DNA of 64,000 nucleotides from Streptomyces coelicoflavus (GCF_003112555.1 NZ_BEWB01000005.1:124001-188000), one strand, 5' to 3'; shown: positions 26,336-35,546, counted from the stretch's first letter. Numbers and translations: made by a program. The notes: a model not told the origin generated them from the letters alone.

Positions 26336-28204
26336 ATGAACTCCAGCTACGCCATACCCGCCGTCGCCCTCGTGGTCGTCGCCACCGTCCTCGTCGGCGC
26401 CTTCGGCCTGCGCATCTCCCGGACCACCTCCGACTTCTACGTCGCCTCCCGCACCGTCGGCCCCCGCCTCAACGCCGCCGCCATCAGCGGCGAGTACCTC
26501 TCCGCCGCCTCCTTCCTCGGCATCGCGGGACTGGTCCTCGTCCAGGGTCCCGACATGCTCTGGTACCCGGTCGGCTACACCGCCGGGTACCTGGTCCTGC
26601 TGCTCTTCGTCGCCGCACCGCTGCGCCGCTCGGGGGCCTACACGCTGCCCGACTTCGCCGAGGCCCGGCTTGCCTCCCAGGGGGTGCGGCGGCTCGCCGG
26701 GGCCTTCGTCGTCGGGGTCGGCTGGCTGTACCTGCTGCCCCAGCTCCAGGGCGCCGGGCTGACGCTGACCGTGCTCAGCGGGGCGCCCGACTGGCTGGGC
26801 GGGGTGATCGTCGCCGTCGTCGTCACCGCCATCGTCGCCGCCGGGGGCATGCGCAGCATCACCTTCGTCCAGGCGTTCCAGTTCTGGCTCAAGCTCACCG
26901 CCCTGCTGGTCCCCGCCCTCTTCCTGGTGCTGGCCTGGCAGGGCGACGGCGCCCCCGGCCGCCCCTTCGAGGAGCCCGCCACCTTCCGTGAGCAGCGCTC
27001 GGTCCGCATCGACGACACCCTCACCCTCAAGCTCGAGGAGCCGCTGACGGTCACCGTCGACGGCACCGTGGACGGCCGTGCCCGCGACGGCGCCCGCGTC
27101 GCCCTGCCCGCCGGCACCCACCGCATCGAGGCCGGCACCCGCCTCACCTTCGCCGCGGACACCCCCGTCCCGGCCGCCGGACGCGGCGCCGACGACGCCC
27201 TGTCGCCGTCCCGGGCCGAGAGCCGCGCGGAACGCCCGCTGTACGCCACGTACGGCCTGATCCTGGCCACGTTCCTGGGCACCATGGGCCTGCCGCACGT
27301 CGTGGTCCGCTTCTACACCAGCCCGACCGGCGTCTCGGCCCGCCGCACCACCGTCGCCGTCCTCGGCCTCATCGGCGCCTTCTACCTGCTGCCGCCCCTC
27401 TACGGGGCCCTCGGCCGCCTCTACGCCCCCGAGCTGACCCTCACCGGGGAGGCCGACGCCGCGGTCCTGCTGCTGCCGGACAGGGTGATCGGCGGAGTGG
27501 GCGGCGACCTGCTCGGCGCGCTGGTCGCGGGCGGTGCCTTCGCCGCGTTCCTGTCCACCGCGTCCGGGCTCACCATGGCCGTCGCGGGCGTGCTCACGCA
27601 GGACGTGCTGCCGTCCCGCGCCGTGCCCCACTTCCGGCTGGGCACCCTGCTCGCCATGGCCGTGCCGCTGGCGGCGAGCGCGCTGGTCGGCGGGCTGCCG
27701 GTCGCCGACGCCGTCGGCCTCGCCTTCGCCGTGTCCGCCTCCTCGTTCTGCCCGCTGCTCGTCCTCGGCATCTGGTGGCGACGGCTGACCCCGCCCGGCG
27801 CGGCTGCCGGGATGCTGGTGGGCGGCGGCTCAGCCCTGCTCGCCGTCGCCGCCACGATGGGCGGCCTCCCCGGCGGGGGCGGGGCGCTGCACGCGCTGCT
27901 GGCCTGGCCCGCCCTGTGGTCGGTGCCGCTGGGCTTCCTCACGATGGTGCTGGTCTCCCTCGCCACCCCGGGCCGGGTCCCGGCGGGGACGGCGGCGATC
28001 CTGGCCCGCTTCCACCTGCCGGAGGAACTGGGCACGGAGGATCTGAGGGCGGAGGACCTGCGCGCGGAGGATCTGAGGGCGGAGGACCTGCGCGCGGAAG
28101 AGCTGCATGCGAAGGGCCTGCGCGCCCACCAACCGCCCACGGAGGACCCTCGTACGGGCGATCCGCAGGCCGGGACCGGGCAGCGAGAGGAGACGACGCG
28201 ATGA
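26336..28204 (+). CDS. Sodium:solute symporter, monocarboxylate (ActP/MctC) type
   Basis: A 622-aa secondary transporter of the SSS family. The early blocks SDFYVASRTVGPRLNAAA and ISGEYLSAASFLGIAGL are typical of cation/acetate symporters. About 13 hydrophobic helices are visible. Between helices near residues 200 and 305 an insert of about 100 hydrophilic residues (GDGAPGRPF to SRAESRAERP) is probably periplasmic-facing. GLPHVVVRFYTSPTG and FLSTASGLTMAVAGVL are further family blocks. The C-terminus ends in EDLRA pentapeptide repeats, described separately. It is coupled to the kinase gene by ATGA. The substrate is probably acetate, pyruvate or propionate. Confidence 0.88.
   Translation: MNSSYAIPAVALVVVATVLVGAFGLRISRTTSDFYVASRTVGPRLNAAAISGEYLSAASFLGIAGLVLVQGPDMLWYPVGYTAGYLVLLLFVAAPLRRSGAYTLPDFAEARLASQGVRRLAGAFVVGVGWLYLLPQLQGAGLTLTVLSGAPDWLGGVIVAVVVTAIVAAGGMRSITFVQAFQFWLKLTALLVPALFLVLAWQGDGAPGRPFEEPATFREQRSVRIDDTLTLKLEEPLTVTVDGTVDGRARDGARVALPAGTHRIEAGTRLTFAADTPVPAAGRGADDALSPSRAESRAERPLYATYGLILATFLGTMGLPHVVVRFYTSPTGVSARRTTVAVLGLIGAFYLLPPLYGALGRLYAPELTLTGEADAAVLLLPDRVIGGVGGDLLGALVAGGAFAAFLSTASGLTMAVAGVLTQDVLPSRAVPHFRLGTLLAMAVPLAASALVGGLPVADAVGLAFAVSASSFCPLLVLGIWWRRLTPPGAAAGMLVGGGSALLAVAATMGGLPGGGGALHALLAWPALWSVPLGFLTMVLVSLATPGRVPAGTAAILARFHLPEELGTEDLRAEDLRAEDLRAEDLRAEELHAKGLRAHQPPTEDPRTGDPQAGTGQREETTR
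28036..28110 (+). repeat. 30-bp tandem repeat coding EDLRA units
   Basis: Two exact 30-bp copies (28036-28065 and 28066-28095) are followed by a degenerate half copy. Each encodes two EDLRA pentapeptides with alternating codons, at the symporter C-terminus. The repeat is probably cytosolic and may vary in number between strains. Confidence 0.85.
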
Positions 28205-29418
28205 GCGGCTCCGCGGCCGGATTCCTGGCGGGCCTCGCCGTCGCCCTGCTCCCGCTGCTGGCCACCGGCTTCTGGCTGGGGCGGCGCACGGCCCGCCCGC
28301 AGCACCTCGGCGGCCTGGGCACCCCGGTCGAGCACGCCACCTTCCAGACCCTGCACACCGCCTCGCTGGCCACACCCCCGCTGCGGGCGGGCCTGACCGA
28401 GGAGACCGCAGGGAAGTCGGCCCGCAAGCTGCGCTCCCTGCTCGGCACGGACGCGCTGTGCCTGACCGACCTCGAGGAGGTCCTGGTCTGGGACGGCGTG
28501 GGCACCCACCACCGCGCCGAGATCATGGAACGACTCGCCGGACCGCTGGAGACCGGCCGCGGCGAGGCCTTCCGGCTCACCTGCGACACCCCGGACTGCA
28601 CGGTGCGCTGGGCCGTCGTCGCCCCGCTGACCGTGGACGACCGGGTGCACGGCGCCCTCGTCGCCTGCGCGCCCCGCGAGTCCGCCGTCCTGGTCCGCGC
28701 GGCCGGGGAGGTGGCCCGCTGGGTCTCCGTCCAACTGGAGCTGGCCGACCTCGACCAGTCCCGCACCCGCCTCATCGAGGCCGAGATCAAGGCGCTGCGC
28801 GCGCAGATCTCCCCGCACTTCATCTTCAACTCGCTCGCGGTGATCGCGTCCTTCGTGCGCACCGACCCCGAGCGTGCCCGTGAGCTGCTGCTGGAGTTCG
28901 CCGACTTCACCCGCTACTCGTTCCGCAGGCACGGCGACTTCACCACCCTCGCCGACGAACTGCACGCCATCGACCACTACCTGGCGCTGGTACGGGCCCG
29001 CTTCGGCGACCGCCTCGCCGTCACCCTCCAGGTCGCCCCCGAGGTGCTGCCGGTCGCGCTGCCCTTCCTCTGCCTCCAGCCGCTCGTCGAGAACGCCGTC
29101 AAACACGGGCTGGAGGGCAAGGCCGACCGGTGCCGCATCCAGATCACCGCCCAGGACGCGGGCGCCGAGGCCCTGGTCGTCATCGAGGACGACGGCGCCG
29201 GCATGGACCCGGACCTGCTGCGTCGCATCCTCGCGCGCGAGGTCAGCCCGTCTGGCGGCATCGGACTGTCCAACGTCGACGACCGCCTCCGGCAGGTCTA
29301 CGGAGACGACCACGGCCTCGTCATCGAGACGGCCGTCGGCGCGGGCATGAAGATCACGGTCCGGCTGCCGAAGTACCAGCCGGGTGTGCACTCGGCGGGC
29401 CGGCTCGGTCGTGACTGA
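28201..29418 (+). CDS. LytS-type sensor histidine kinase
   Basis: A 405-aa kinase with one N-terminal membrane helix (residues 5-25) and a GAF-like sensor region (about 60-180; CDTPDCTVRWAVVAPL). The His_kinase domain has the phospho-acceptor His in AQISPHFIFNSLAVIASF, the LytS hallmark. The ATPase domain shows PLVENAVKHGLEG (N box), VIEDDGAGMD, and GIGLSNVDDRL (G boxes). It starts within ATGA at the symporter's stop and should phosphorylate the LytTR regulator encoded three genes upstream. The ligand may be the symporter's substrate. Confidence 0.92.
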   Translation: MSGSAAGFLAGLAVALLPLLATGFWLGRRTARPQHLGGLGTPVEHATFQTLHTASLATPPLRAGLTEETAGKSARKLRSLLGTDALCLTDLEEVLVWDGVGTHHRAEIMERLAGPLETGRGEAFRLTCDTPDCTVRWAVVAPLTVDDRVHGALVACAPRESAVLVRAAGEVARWVSVQLELADLDQSRTRLIEAEIKALRAQISPHFIFNSLAVIASFVRTDPERARELLLEFADFTRYSFRRHGDFTTLADELHAIDHYLALVRARFGDRLAVTLQVAPEVLPVALPFLCLQPLVENAVKHGLEGKADRCRIQITAQDAGAEALVVIEDDGAGMDPDLLRRILAREVSPSGGIGLSNVDDRLRQVYGDDHGLVIETAVGAGMKITVRLPKYQPGVHSAGRLGRD

Positions 29419-29432
29419 GCCGGCCCGCCGAG
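29391..29432. terminator. Terminator overlapping the kinase stop codon
   Basis: A perfect 16-bp stem (29391-29406 with 29417-29432) with a 10-base loop contains the kinase stop codon in its loop/right arm. It should end the LytTR operon and, facing the minus-strand gene at 29458, also serve as its terminator. Confidence 0.88.
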
Positions 29433-29457
29433 TGACGCGGGTGCCCCGCGCGGGGGC

Positions 29458-29628
29458 TCAGGCGCTGCGGGTGGCCACCAGCCCCAGGGTGATCAGACCG
29501 AGCACGACCCAGCCGAACCACAACCAGCCGTTGCTCCCGAGCGCCACCGTGTAGGCCGTCACCGCGACCAGGCCTCCGATGGTGAACGCCCCCATCGTCT
29601 TCGTCGAACTGTCCGTGGAACCGGGCAT
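29458..29628 (-). CDS. Small two-helix membrane protein
   Basis: A 56-aa protein with a hydrophilic start (MPGSTDSSTKTMGAF) and two short hydrophobic helices (IGGLVAVTAYTVAL and WFGWVVLGLITLGLV). The start at ATG 29628 is chosen for its GAGGAGGG ribosome binding site; a longer frame begins at 29661. It lies just downstream of the CtaG-like gene, likely in the same transcript. No family name comes to mind. Confidence 0.65.
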   Translation of the reverse strand: MPGSTDSSTKTMGAFTIGGLVAVTAYTVALGSNGWLWFGWVVLGLITLGLVATRSA

Positions 29629-29671
29629 CGCAACACCCTCCTCGTGTCCGTTGCCCTCCATGGTGCCCCGT

Positions 29672-30622
29672 TCAGCCGCCGCGTGTGTTCAGTGAGGCCA
29701 GATAGGCGTTGTACGCCGCCAGCTCCTTGTCGCCGTCGCGGTCGGCGGCCCGGTCGCTGCGCCGGGCCTGGCGCTCCTCCGAGGCGTACCACTGGAACAA
29801 CAGCGCGAGCAGCACGAGGACGGACGGGACCTCGCTGAACGCCCAGGCGATGCCGCCGGCCGCGTTCTGGTCGGAGAGGGCGTCGATGCCGAGTGAGGCG
29901 GGCGGGTTCTTGAACGTCTCGACCATCGGCGAGGAGGCCATCATCAGCGCGATGCCGAAGAACGCGTGGAACGGCATGCCCGCGAACAGCTCCAGCATCC
30001 GCATCAGGTAGCCCGGCCGGTGCGGGCCCGGGTCCACGCCCATGATCGGCCAGAAGAACACCACGCCGACGGCGAGGAAGTGCACCATCATCCCGATGTG
30101 CCCGGCCTGGGAGCTCATCAGCGTGTCGAAGAGGGGAGTGAAGTACAGCGCGTACAGGCTCGCGATGAACAGCGGGATGGTGAACGCCGGGTGCGTGATG
30201 ATCCGCATGTAGCGGCTGTGCAGCAGCATCAGCAGCAGCTCACGGGGGCCCTTGCGGCCACGGCCCGCCGGGGGCAGCGCACGCAGCGCCAGCGTGATCG
30301 GGGCGCCGAGCAGGAGCAGGATCGGCGACACCATGCTGATCACCATGTGCTGCACCATGTGCACGCTGAACATGACCATGCCGTAGTCGTTCAGCTTGGT
30401 GCACATCATCAGGGCCACGCTCAGCACACCGGACACGAAGGCCACAGTCCGGCCGACCGGCCACTTGTCGCCGCGCCGCACCAGGCGGACGACGCCCCAG
30501 CCGTACAGCGCCAGTCCCAGGAGACAGGCGACGAGGAAGAAGGGGTCCGCCGACCAGGCGAGCCCCCGCCCCAGCGTGAACGGCGGCAGATCCATCGTCA
30601 TGCCGTGCCCGCCGTGATCCAT
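29672..30622 (-). CDS. CtaG-like cytochrome c oxidase assembly protein
   Basis: A 316-aa integral membrane protein of the caa3_CtaG family, tied to cytochrome c oxidase biogenesis and probably copper delivery. It begins with a His/Met-rich stretch (MDHGGHGMTMD) suitable for copper. Seven or so membrane helices follow; conserved His residues are in FSVHMVQHMVISMVSP and GHIGMMVHFLAVGVVFFWP, as in the family. The last 40 residues are charged and cytosolic. ATG at 30622 has an AGGAG site. Confidence 0.85.
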   Translation of the reverse strand: MDHGGHGMTMDLPPFTLGRGLAWSADPFFLVACLLGLALYGWGVVRLVRRGDKWPVGRTVAFVSGVLSVALMMCTKLNDYGMVMFSVHMVQHMVISMVSPILLLLGAPITLALRALPPAGRGRKGPRELLLMLLHSRYMRIITHPAFTIPLFIASLYALYFTPLFDTLMSSQAGHIGMMVHFLAVGVVFFWPIMGVDPGPHRPGYLMRMLELFAGMPFHAFFGIALMMASSPMVETFKNPPASLGIDALSDQNAAGGIAWAFSEVPSVLVLLALLFQWYASEERQARRSDRAADRDGDKELAAYNAYLASLNTRGG

Positions 30623-30719
30623 CCGCCCGCTCCTGTTTCATGGGGGTTGAGCGCGGTTGAACACCGCTTGTCCGAAGCCAGACTAGAACCGCCCCCGGCC
30701 GCGCTTGCGACTGGGGGCG

Positions 30720-30790
30720 GTGAAACGCGCCCTTCAGGGGCGCGGGGAACTGCGCGACAAGCCACCTACGGCCCGCGGTCCGCGAATCAC
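30720..30790. repeat. Dispersed Streptomyces intergenic repeat
   Basis: A CGCGCCC/GGGCGCG hairpin (30726-30744) precedes [21 protein letters not shown] recall this as a very frequent dispersed intergenic string in Streptomyces. It lies between convergent... rather co-oriented CtaG and pfkA genes and differs from the repeat in the urease operon. Confidence 0.6.
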
Positions 30791-30817
30791 CTCAGGGCCC
30801 GAGCTCCGACCGGCAGG

Positions 30818-31843
30818 TCAGAGAACACACTCCGCTTCCGCGTACCGCGCGTCCGGCACCGTCTTCAACGCCTCCACCGCGTCGGCGAGCGACACCATCT
30901 CGATGTCCGTCCCGCGCAGCGCCGTCATCTTCCCGAACTCCCCGCGGTGCACCGCCTCCACCGCGTGCCACCCGAACCGCGTCGCCAGCACCCGGTCGTA
31001 CGCCGTGGGCGTCCCACCGCGCTGGACGTGCCCGAGTATCACCGGCCGGGCCTCCTTGCCGAGCCGTTCCTCCAGTTCGATGGAGAGCTGGCGGGCGATC
31101 CCGGCGAAGCGCTCGTGGCCGTAGACGTCCTTGCCGCCCTCGTCGAAGTCCATGGTGCCCGCCCTGGGCTTGGCACCCTCCGCCGCCACCACGATCGCGA
31201 ACCGCTTGCCCGCGGAGAAACGCGCGCCGACCTTCGCGGTCAGCTCGTCGATGTCGAAGGGCCGCTCCGGTACGACGACGGCGTGTGCGCCGGCCGCCAT
31301 GCCGGAGTGCAGCGCGATCCAGCCGGTGTGCCGGCCCATGACCTCGACGATCAGCACCCGCTGGTGGGACTCGGCGGTGGTCTTCAGCCGGTCCAGGGCC
31401 TCGGTGGCGACGGTCACCGCGGTGTCGAAACCGAAGGTGACGTCGGTGACCGCTATGTCGTTGTCGATGGTCTTCGGCACGCCCACGATCGGCAGGCCGT
31501 TGTCCGACAGCAGCCGGGCCGCCTTCAGGGTGCCCTCGCCGCCGATCGGGATGATCGCGTCGAGGCCGAGTTCCTCGACGTGGCCGCGGGCCCGCTCGAC
31601 GCCGTCCCGCAGGTGCTCGGGACGGACCCGGGAGGAGCCGAGGATGGTGCCGCCGCGGGCCAGGATGCCGCCGACCGCGTCGAGGTCGAGCTTGAGGTAG
31701 TCGCACTCCAGGAGGCCCTTCCAGCCGTCCCGGAAACCGATGACCTCGTCGCCGTGGTCGACGACGGCACGGTGCACGACGGACCGGATGACGGCGTTCA
31801 GGCCGGGGCAGTCGCCGCCGGACGTGAGGACACCAATGCGCAT
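30818..31843 (-). CDS. pfkA: 6-phosphofructokinase
   Basis: A 341-aa glycolytic kinase converting fructose 6-phosphate to the 1,6-bisphosphate. It starts with the nucleotide-binding MRIGVLTSGGDCPGLNAVI, continues with GGTILGSSRV, IPIGGEGTLKAARLL and DNDIAVTDVTFGFDTAV, and has the catalytic/substrate motif EVMGRHTGWIALHSG. The Gly in the GGEGT segment suggests ATP rather than pyrophosphate as donor. It is one of several PFK genes in Streptomyces. ATG 31843 follows an AGAAGG site. Confidence 0.94.
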   Translation of the reverse strand: MRIGVLTSGGDCPGLNAVIRSVVHRAVVDHGDEVIGFRDGWKGLLECDYLKLDLDAVGGILARGGTILGSSRVRPEHLRDGVERARGHVEELGLDAIIPIGGEGTLKAARLLSDNGLPIVGVPKTIDNDIAVTDVTFGFDTAVTVATEALDRLKTTAESHQRVLIVEVMGRHTGWIALHSGMAAGAHAVVVPERPFDIDELTAKVGARFSAGKRFAIVVAAEGAKPRAGTMDFDEGGKDVYGHERFAGIARQLSIELEERLGKEARPVILGHVQRGGTPTAYDRVLATRFGWHAVEAVHRGEFGKMTALRGTDIEMVSLADAVEALKTVPDARYAEAECVL

Positions 31844-32011
31844 AGCCCGAAAAACCTTCTCAACGTGGCACGGGTCCGGACCGCGCTGTCCGGCTCGATC
31901 CCCGCCACCCTAGCGGTACCGGGGGGCGGGACCGAACCACGCGTCCGCCTACTGGACGCAGCCGCTCACCTGTGCGGATGTGCCATCAGACGGGCCGGGA
32001 CCGTAGGCGTC

Positions 32012-32054
32012 ACGCAGGCTGCTGCGCAACTGTGACTACGCAGGCTGCTGCGCA
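32012..32054. repeat. 17-bp direct repeat at the 3' end of gatD
   Basis: ACGCAGGCTGCTGCGCA occurs at 32012-32028 and again at 32038-32054, 26 bp apart. The second copy encodes the last residues of the GatD protein, the first lies just beyond its stop. It looks like a small tandem duplication of the gene's 3' end. Confidence 0.8.
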
Positions 32055-32764
32055 GCCGCGATGCGCTCGTTGCGGAGCGCCTCGTACCAGCGGTCGTCGG
32101 TCGGCGGCAGTGCGTTCACGTCGAGGGCCAGCTTGAGCAGCAGGTCCGCGATCAGCGGGTTGCGGGCCAGGACCGGGCCGTGCATGTACGTACCGAAGAC
32201 CGTGTCGTTGTACGCGCCCTCCGTGCCGTCCCCCGTGCCGTTGCCGTTGCCGAAGCGGACCTGGGCGAGCGGACGGGCGCTGGGCCCGACGTGGGTGACG
32301 CCCTGGTGGTTCTCGAAGCCGGTCAGCGGGGGCAGGCCGAGGCGGGGGTCGATGTCGCCGAGCACGTCGCCGACGCACCGGGCGCCCTCGCCGCGGGTGG
32401 AGACCACGTCGAGCAGCCCGAGGCCGGGCTCGCGCTGGCCGAGGTCGTTGATGAACTCGTGGCCCAGGATCTGGTAGCCGGCGCAGACGGAGAACACGAT
32501 CGCGCCGTTCTCCACCGCCCGGTTGAGTCCGCCGTCCCGCCGCAGCCGCTCGGCCGCGAGCCGCTGCGGCCGGTCCTCGCCGCCGCCGATCAGGTAGATG
32601 TCGCCGGAGGTCGGGATCGGCTGGTCGCTGCGCACGTCCAGCCGGGCCACGTCGAGGCCGCGCTGGCGGGCCCGGCGCTCCACGACGAGGGCGTTGCCCT
32701 GGTCGCCGTAGGTGCTGAGCAGGTCCGGGTAGATCCAGACGATCCGCAGTTGGTTGTCGCTCAC
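32036..32764 (-). CDS. gatD: Lipid II isoglutaminyl synthase glutaminase subunit GatD
   Basis: A 242-aa CobB/CobQ-like class I glutamine amidotransferase. With MurT it amidates D-Glu of the lipid II stem, giving D-isoglutamine. Early IVWIYPDLLSTYGDQGNALV is a GatD marker. The nucleophile Cys is in VFSVCAGYQILGHEF and the catalytic His in GTYMHGPVLARNP. GTG 32764 follows AGGGG. It is just downstream of murT (23 bp), as in other Gram-positives. The short duplication at the C-terminal coding end is unusual. Confidence 0.92.
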   Translation of the reverse strand: MSDNQLRIVWIYPDLLSTYGDQGNALVVERRARQRGLDVARLDVRSDQPIPTSGDIYLIGGGEDRPQRLAAERLRRDGGLNRAVENGAIVFSVCAGYQILGHEFINDLGQREPGLGLLDVVSTRGEGARCVGDVLGDIDPRLGLPPLTGFENHQGVTHVGPSARPLAQVRFGNGNGTGDGTEGAYNDTVFGTYMHGPVLARNPLIADLLLKLALDVNALPPTDDRWYEALRNERIAAAQQPA

Positions 32765-32787
32765 GAAAATCCCCTGAAGTCTCGCGG

Positions 32788-34026
32788 TCAGTTGCCGACG
32801 CGGCGGCGCAGGTCCTGGAAGGCGGTGTAGTTCGCGATGACCTCGATGCGGCCGGGCGGGCAGAGCTGCACCGCCTGGTCGAGGTCCTCGCACACCTGGA
32901 ACTGCTGGTTCGCGACCTCCAGGCGCACCGCGAGGTCCAGCTTGCGGTCGCCGACCACGCAGATCGGGTGGCCGGACAGCCGCGTGTAGTCCACGTCCCA
33001 CAGCCAGGAGGTGTCGGTGCCGTCGGCGCCGCGCGCGTTCACCGAGAGGATCACCGGGGCCGGCGGCGGGTCGATCAGGGAGAAGGTCTCCAGCCAGCCC
33101 GCCGGGTTCTTGGCGAGCAGCAGGCGCAGGTCGCGGCCCTGGAACTGGACGACGTCGTAGCGCCCGGCGACCGCCTGCACCTGGTACATGCGCTCCAGCG
33201 CGACCTGCGGCGGCACCCCGAAGACGGCGGCGACGGCGGCCGAGGAGGCGGCGTTGGCCTTGTTGGCGCGGCCCGGCAGCTGGAGGTGGATGGGCCAGGC
33301 GGAACCGTGCGGGTCGAGGACGTGGTCGCCGGACAGGGCCCAGCTCGGCGTGGGGCGGCGGAAGCCGCACTCGCCGCAGAACCAGTCGTCGCCGGGGCGC
33401 TGCATCACGCCGCCGCAGGACGGGCAGGACCAGGCGTCGTCCTTCCACATCTGCCCGGCGGCGACCCAGATCACGTTGGGGGAGGAGGAGGCCGCCCACA
33501 CCACCAGCGGGTCGTCGGCGTTGGCGACGACCACGGCCTTGGAGCCGGCCAGGCCCTCGCGCCAGTTCTCGGCGAGCATGCGGGTCTCGGCGGCGCGGTC
33601 CAGCTGGTCGCGGGAGAGGTTGAGCAGCGCGATGCACTTCGGGTCGGTGGCCTGGGCGACGCCGACGAGGTACTTCTCGTCGACCTCGATCACCCCGTAG
33701 CGGGCCTCCGCGCCACCGGCGAGCGCCGAGGTGATGCCGGCCGGCATGTTGGCGCCGAGCGCGTTGGAGACGACCGGGCCGGCCGCCTTGAGCGCCTCGG
33801 CGATGAGCCGGGTGGTGGTGGTCTTGCCGTTGGTCGCCGAGACGAGCGTCACGTCCAGGTGCCCGGCGAGCCGGTGCAGGAGGTCGGGGTCGAGTTTCAG
33901 CGCGACCCGGCCGCCGATCACCGAACCGCTGCCGCGCCCCGCGGCGCGCGACGCCGCCGCGACCGCCTTGCCCGCGGTCACGGCGATCTTGGCCCGCGGC
34001 GTGAGCGGGTCCGAGTTGCCTGCCAT
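32788..34026 (-). CDS. murT: Lipid II isoglutaminyl synthase subunit MurT
   Basis: A 412-aa Mur-ligase-like ATPase partner of GatD. The P-loop is VSATNGKTTTTRLIAEAL near residue 63. NALGANMPAGI and EVDEKYL follow. A Cys4 zinc ribbon characteristic of MurT lies near residues 198-221 (SCPSCGGVM and FCGECGFRR). The DUF1727 C-terminal domain (from about 300) has AKNPAGWLE, the aspartate region used in amidation (WLWDVDYTRL), and IEVIANYTAF. ATG 34026 has AAGGAGG. Acts at the inner face of the membrane. Confidence 0.94.
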   Translation of the reverse strand: MAGNSDPLTPRAKIAVTAGKAVAAASRAAGRGSGSVIGGRVALKLDPDLLHRLAGHLDVTLVSATNGKTTTTRLIAEALKAAGPVVSNALGANMPAGITSALAGGAEARYGVIEVDEKYLVGVAQATDPKCIALLNLSRDQLDRAAETRMLAENWREGLAGSKAVVVANADDPLVVWAASSSPNVIWVAAGQMWKDDAWSCPSCGGVMQRPGDDWFCGECGFRRPTPSWALSGDHVLDPHGSAWPIHLQLPGRANKANAASSAAVAAVFGVPPQVALERMYQVQAVAGRYDVVQFQGRDLRLLLAKNPAGWLETFSLIDPPPAPVILSVNARGADGTDTSWLWDVDYTRLSGHPICVVGDRKLDLAVRLEVANQQFQVCEDLDQAVQLCPPGRIEVIANYTAFQDLRRRVGN

Positions 34027-34205
34027 CAGTTCTCGATCCTCCTTGCCGTACGCGCCGCGCCTGAAGCCTGTGAAGCCTGACGGCCACGTGGTGTGGACCT
34101 CAGCCTATCGAGATCCATTCGCACTCCCGAATCGCGGCACCGGCCACCGGGTTCCGGCGGTGGGCGCGTGCCGCCGGGGGACACAGGGACCTTACTCTGA
34201 CCGCC

Positions 34206-34745
34206 ATGCGACAAGGCTCCATCCCGGGCGCCCACGGGCGCGTCCGTCCCCTCGCCCTCCTCGGCGACCCCGTCCTGCACGCCCCCTGCGCGGAGGTGAC
34301 GGACTTCGGTCCGGAACTCGCGGCGCTCGTGGAGGACTTGTTCGCGACCATGTACGCCGCCCACGGCGTGGGCCTGGCCGCGAACCAGATCGGCGAGGCG
34401 CTGCGCGTCTTCGTGTACGACTGCCCGGACGACGAGGAGGAGCGGCACCTCGGGCACGTGGTGAACCCCCGGCTGGTGGAGACCGGCGGGGTGGTGGTGC
34501 GCGGTCCCGAGGGCTGTCTGTCGCTGCCGGGCCTGGAGGCGGGGACCGAGCGGCACGACGAGGCGGTGGTGACGGGCTTCACGGTGACCGGAGAGCCGGT
34601 CACCGTGCGCGGGACCGGGTTCTTCGCGCGGTGCCTCCAGCACGAGTGCGACCATCTGGAGGGGCGGGTCTACGCCGATCGCCTGACCGGGCGGCGCCAC
34701 CGGAAGCTGATGCGGCAGGTGGCGCGGGCGTCCTGGCGCCGCTGA
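34206..34745 (+). CDS. def: Peptide deformylase
   Basis: A 179-aa metal-dependent enzyme removing the formyl group from nascent N-terminal Met. The three signature motifs are present: GVGLAANQIG (motif 1), EGCLSLPG (motif 2, Cys ligand) and CLQHECDHLEG (motif 3, two His ligands and Glu). Streptomyces carry several def copies; this is a compact one. The ATG at 34206 has no clear ribosome binding site. It is transcribed alone, divergent from murT. Confidence 0.94.
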   Translation: MRQGSIPGAHGRVRPLALLGDPVLHAPCAEVTDFGPELAALVEDLFATMYAAHGVGLAANQIGEALRVFVYDCPDDEEERHLGHVVNPRLVETGGVVVRGPEGCLSLPGLEAGTERHDEAVVTGFTVTGEPVTVRGTGFFARCLQHECDHLEGRVYADRLTGRRHRKLMRQVARASWRR

Positions 34746-34782
34746 GTGCCCGCACCGACGACGGACCGGGGGAGACCGGAGG

Positions 34783-35439
34783 TCAGAACCCGGGGCCGCC
34801 CGCCTTGTCCCCCGCCTCGGCGAGGCGGCCCCACAGCAGGTCGGCCAGGCTGCGGACCAACTCCTCCCGGGGGCAGGGCCGTTCGCCCAGCCACCAGTCC
34901 CCGGCGGCGTGCATCATGCCGACGATCCCGTGCCCCCACACCCGGGCCAGCTGCTGGGTGCCCGGTCCGACGTCGAGGCGCTCCTCGATGACCTGGGCCA
35001 GCTCCTCGCCCATGCGCCGCAGCAGTGGCGCCGAGTGCCTGCCGACGTCGAAGCCCTGCTCGGACTGGTCGCCCGGTGCGGTGCCGCCGTCCGCCGGATG
35101 CATCAGGAAGCGGTACACCTGCGGGCGGGCCTCGATGGCCGCCAGATAGGTGTCCAGGGTGGCCTCGACGCGCTGCCGCCGCTCCGCCGGGGCGTCCAGG
35201 GCGGCCCGCAGCGAGGCGAGGAGGGCGTCCGTGTGCCGGACGGCGAGGGCGGCGTAGAGTCCGCCCTTGTCGCCGAAGTGGCGGTACAGGATCGGCTTGG
35301 TGATGCCGGCCTCCGCGGCGATGGCGTTCATCGAGGCGTGCGGACCGTCGCGCAGCACCACCCGGTCGGCGGCCTCGAGCAGCTCGCGCCGTCTGCGGTC
35401 GGCGGACGTCTGCGGATCGGCCCGCTGTGTGGTGTTCAT
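34783..35439 (-). CDS. TetR-family regulator
   Basis: A 218-aa repressor. The N-terminal helix-turn-helix (about 16-62) includes RRELLEAADRVVLRDG and the recognition stretch AEAGITKPILYRHFGDKGGLY. The ligand-binding C-terminal domain contains TLDTYLAAIEARPQVYRF, typical of regulators of acyl-CoA genes, and GIVGMMHAAGDWWL. It is divergent from an acyl-CoA dehydrogenase gene with an array of inverted repeats between them, so it probably represses that gene and itself. Confidence 0.92.
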   Translation of the reverse strand: MNTTQRADPQTSADRRRRELLEAADRVVLRDGPHASMNAIAAEAGITKPILYRHFGDKGGLYAALAVRHTDALLASLRAALDAPAERRQRVEATLDTYLAAIEARPQVYRFLMHPADGGTAPGDQSEQGFDVGRHSAPLLRRMGEELAQVIEERLDVGPGTQQLARVWGHGIVGMMHAAGDWWLGERPCPREELVRSLADLLWGRLAEAGDKAGGPGF

Positions 35440-35546
35440 GTGCTCTCCCCACCCGTGCTGTTTCGGTGACGCCTGCGCAAACTAACACTCACGGGACCAG
35501 GGCCATCGAACGGGAGGGCGAGGGGGTTCCGGGAGTTGACTTTTCC

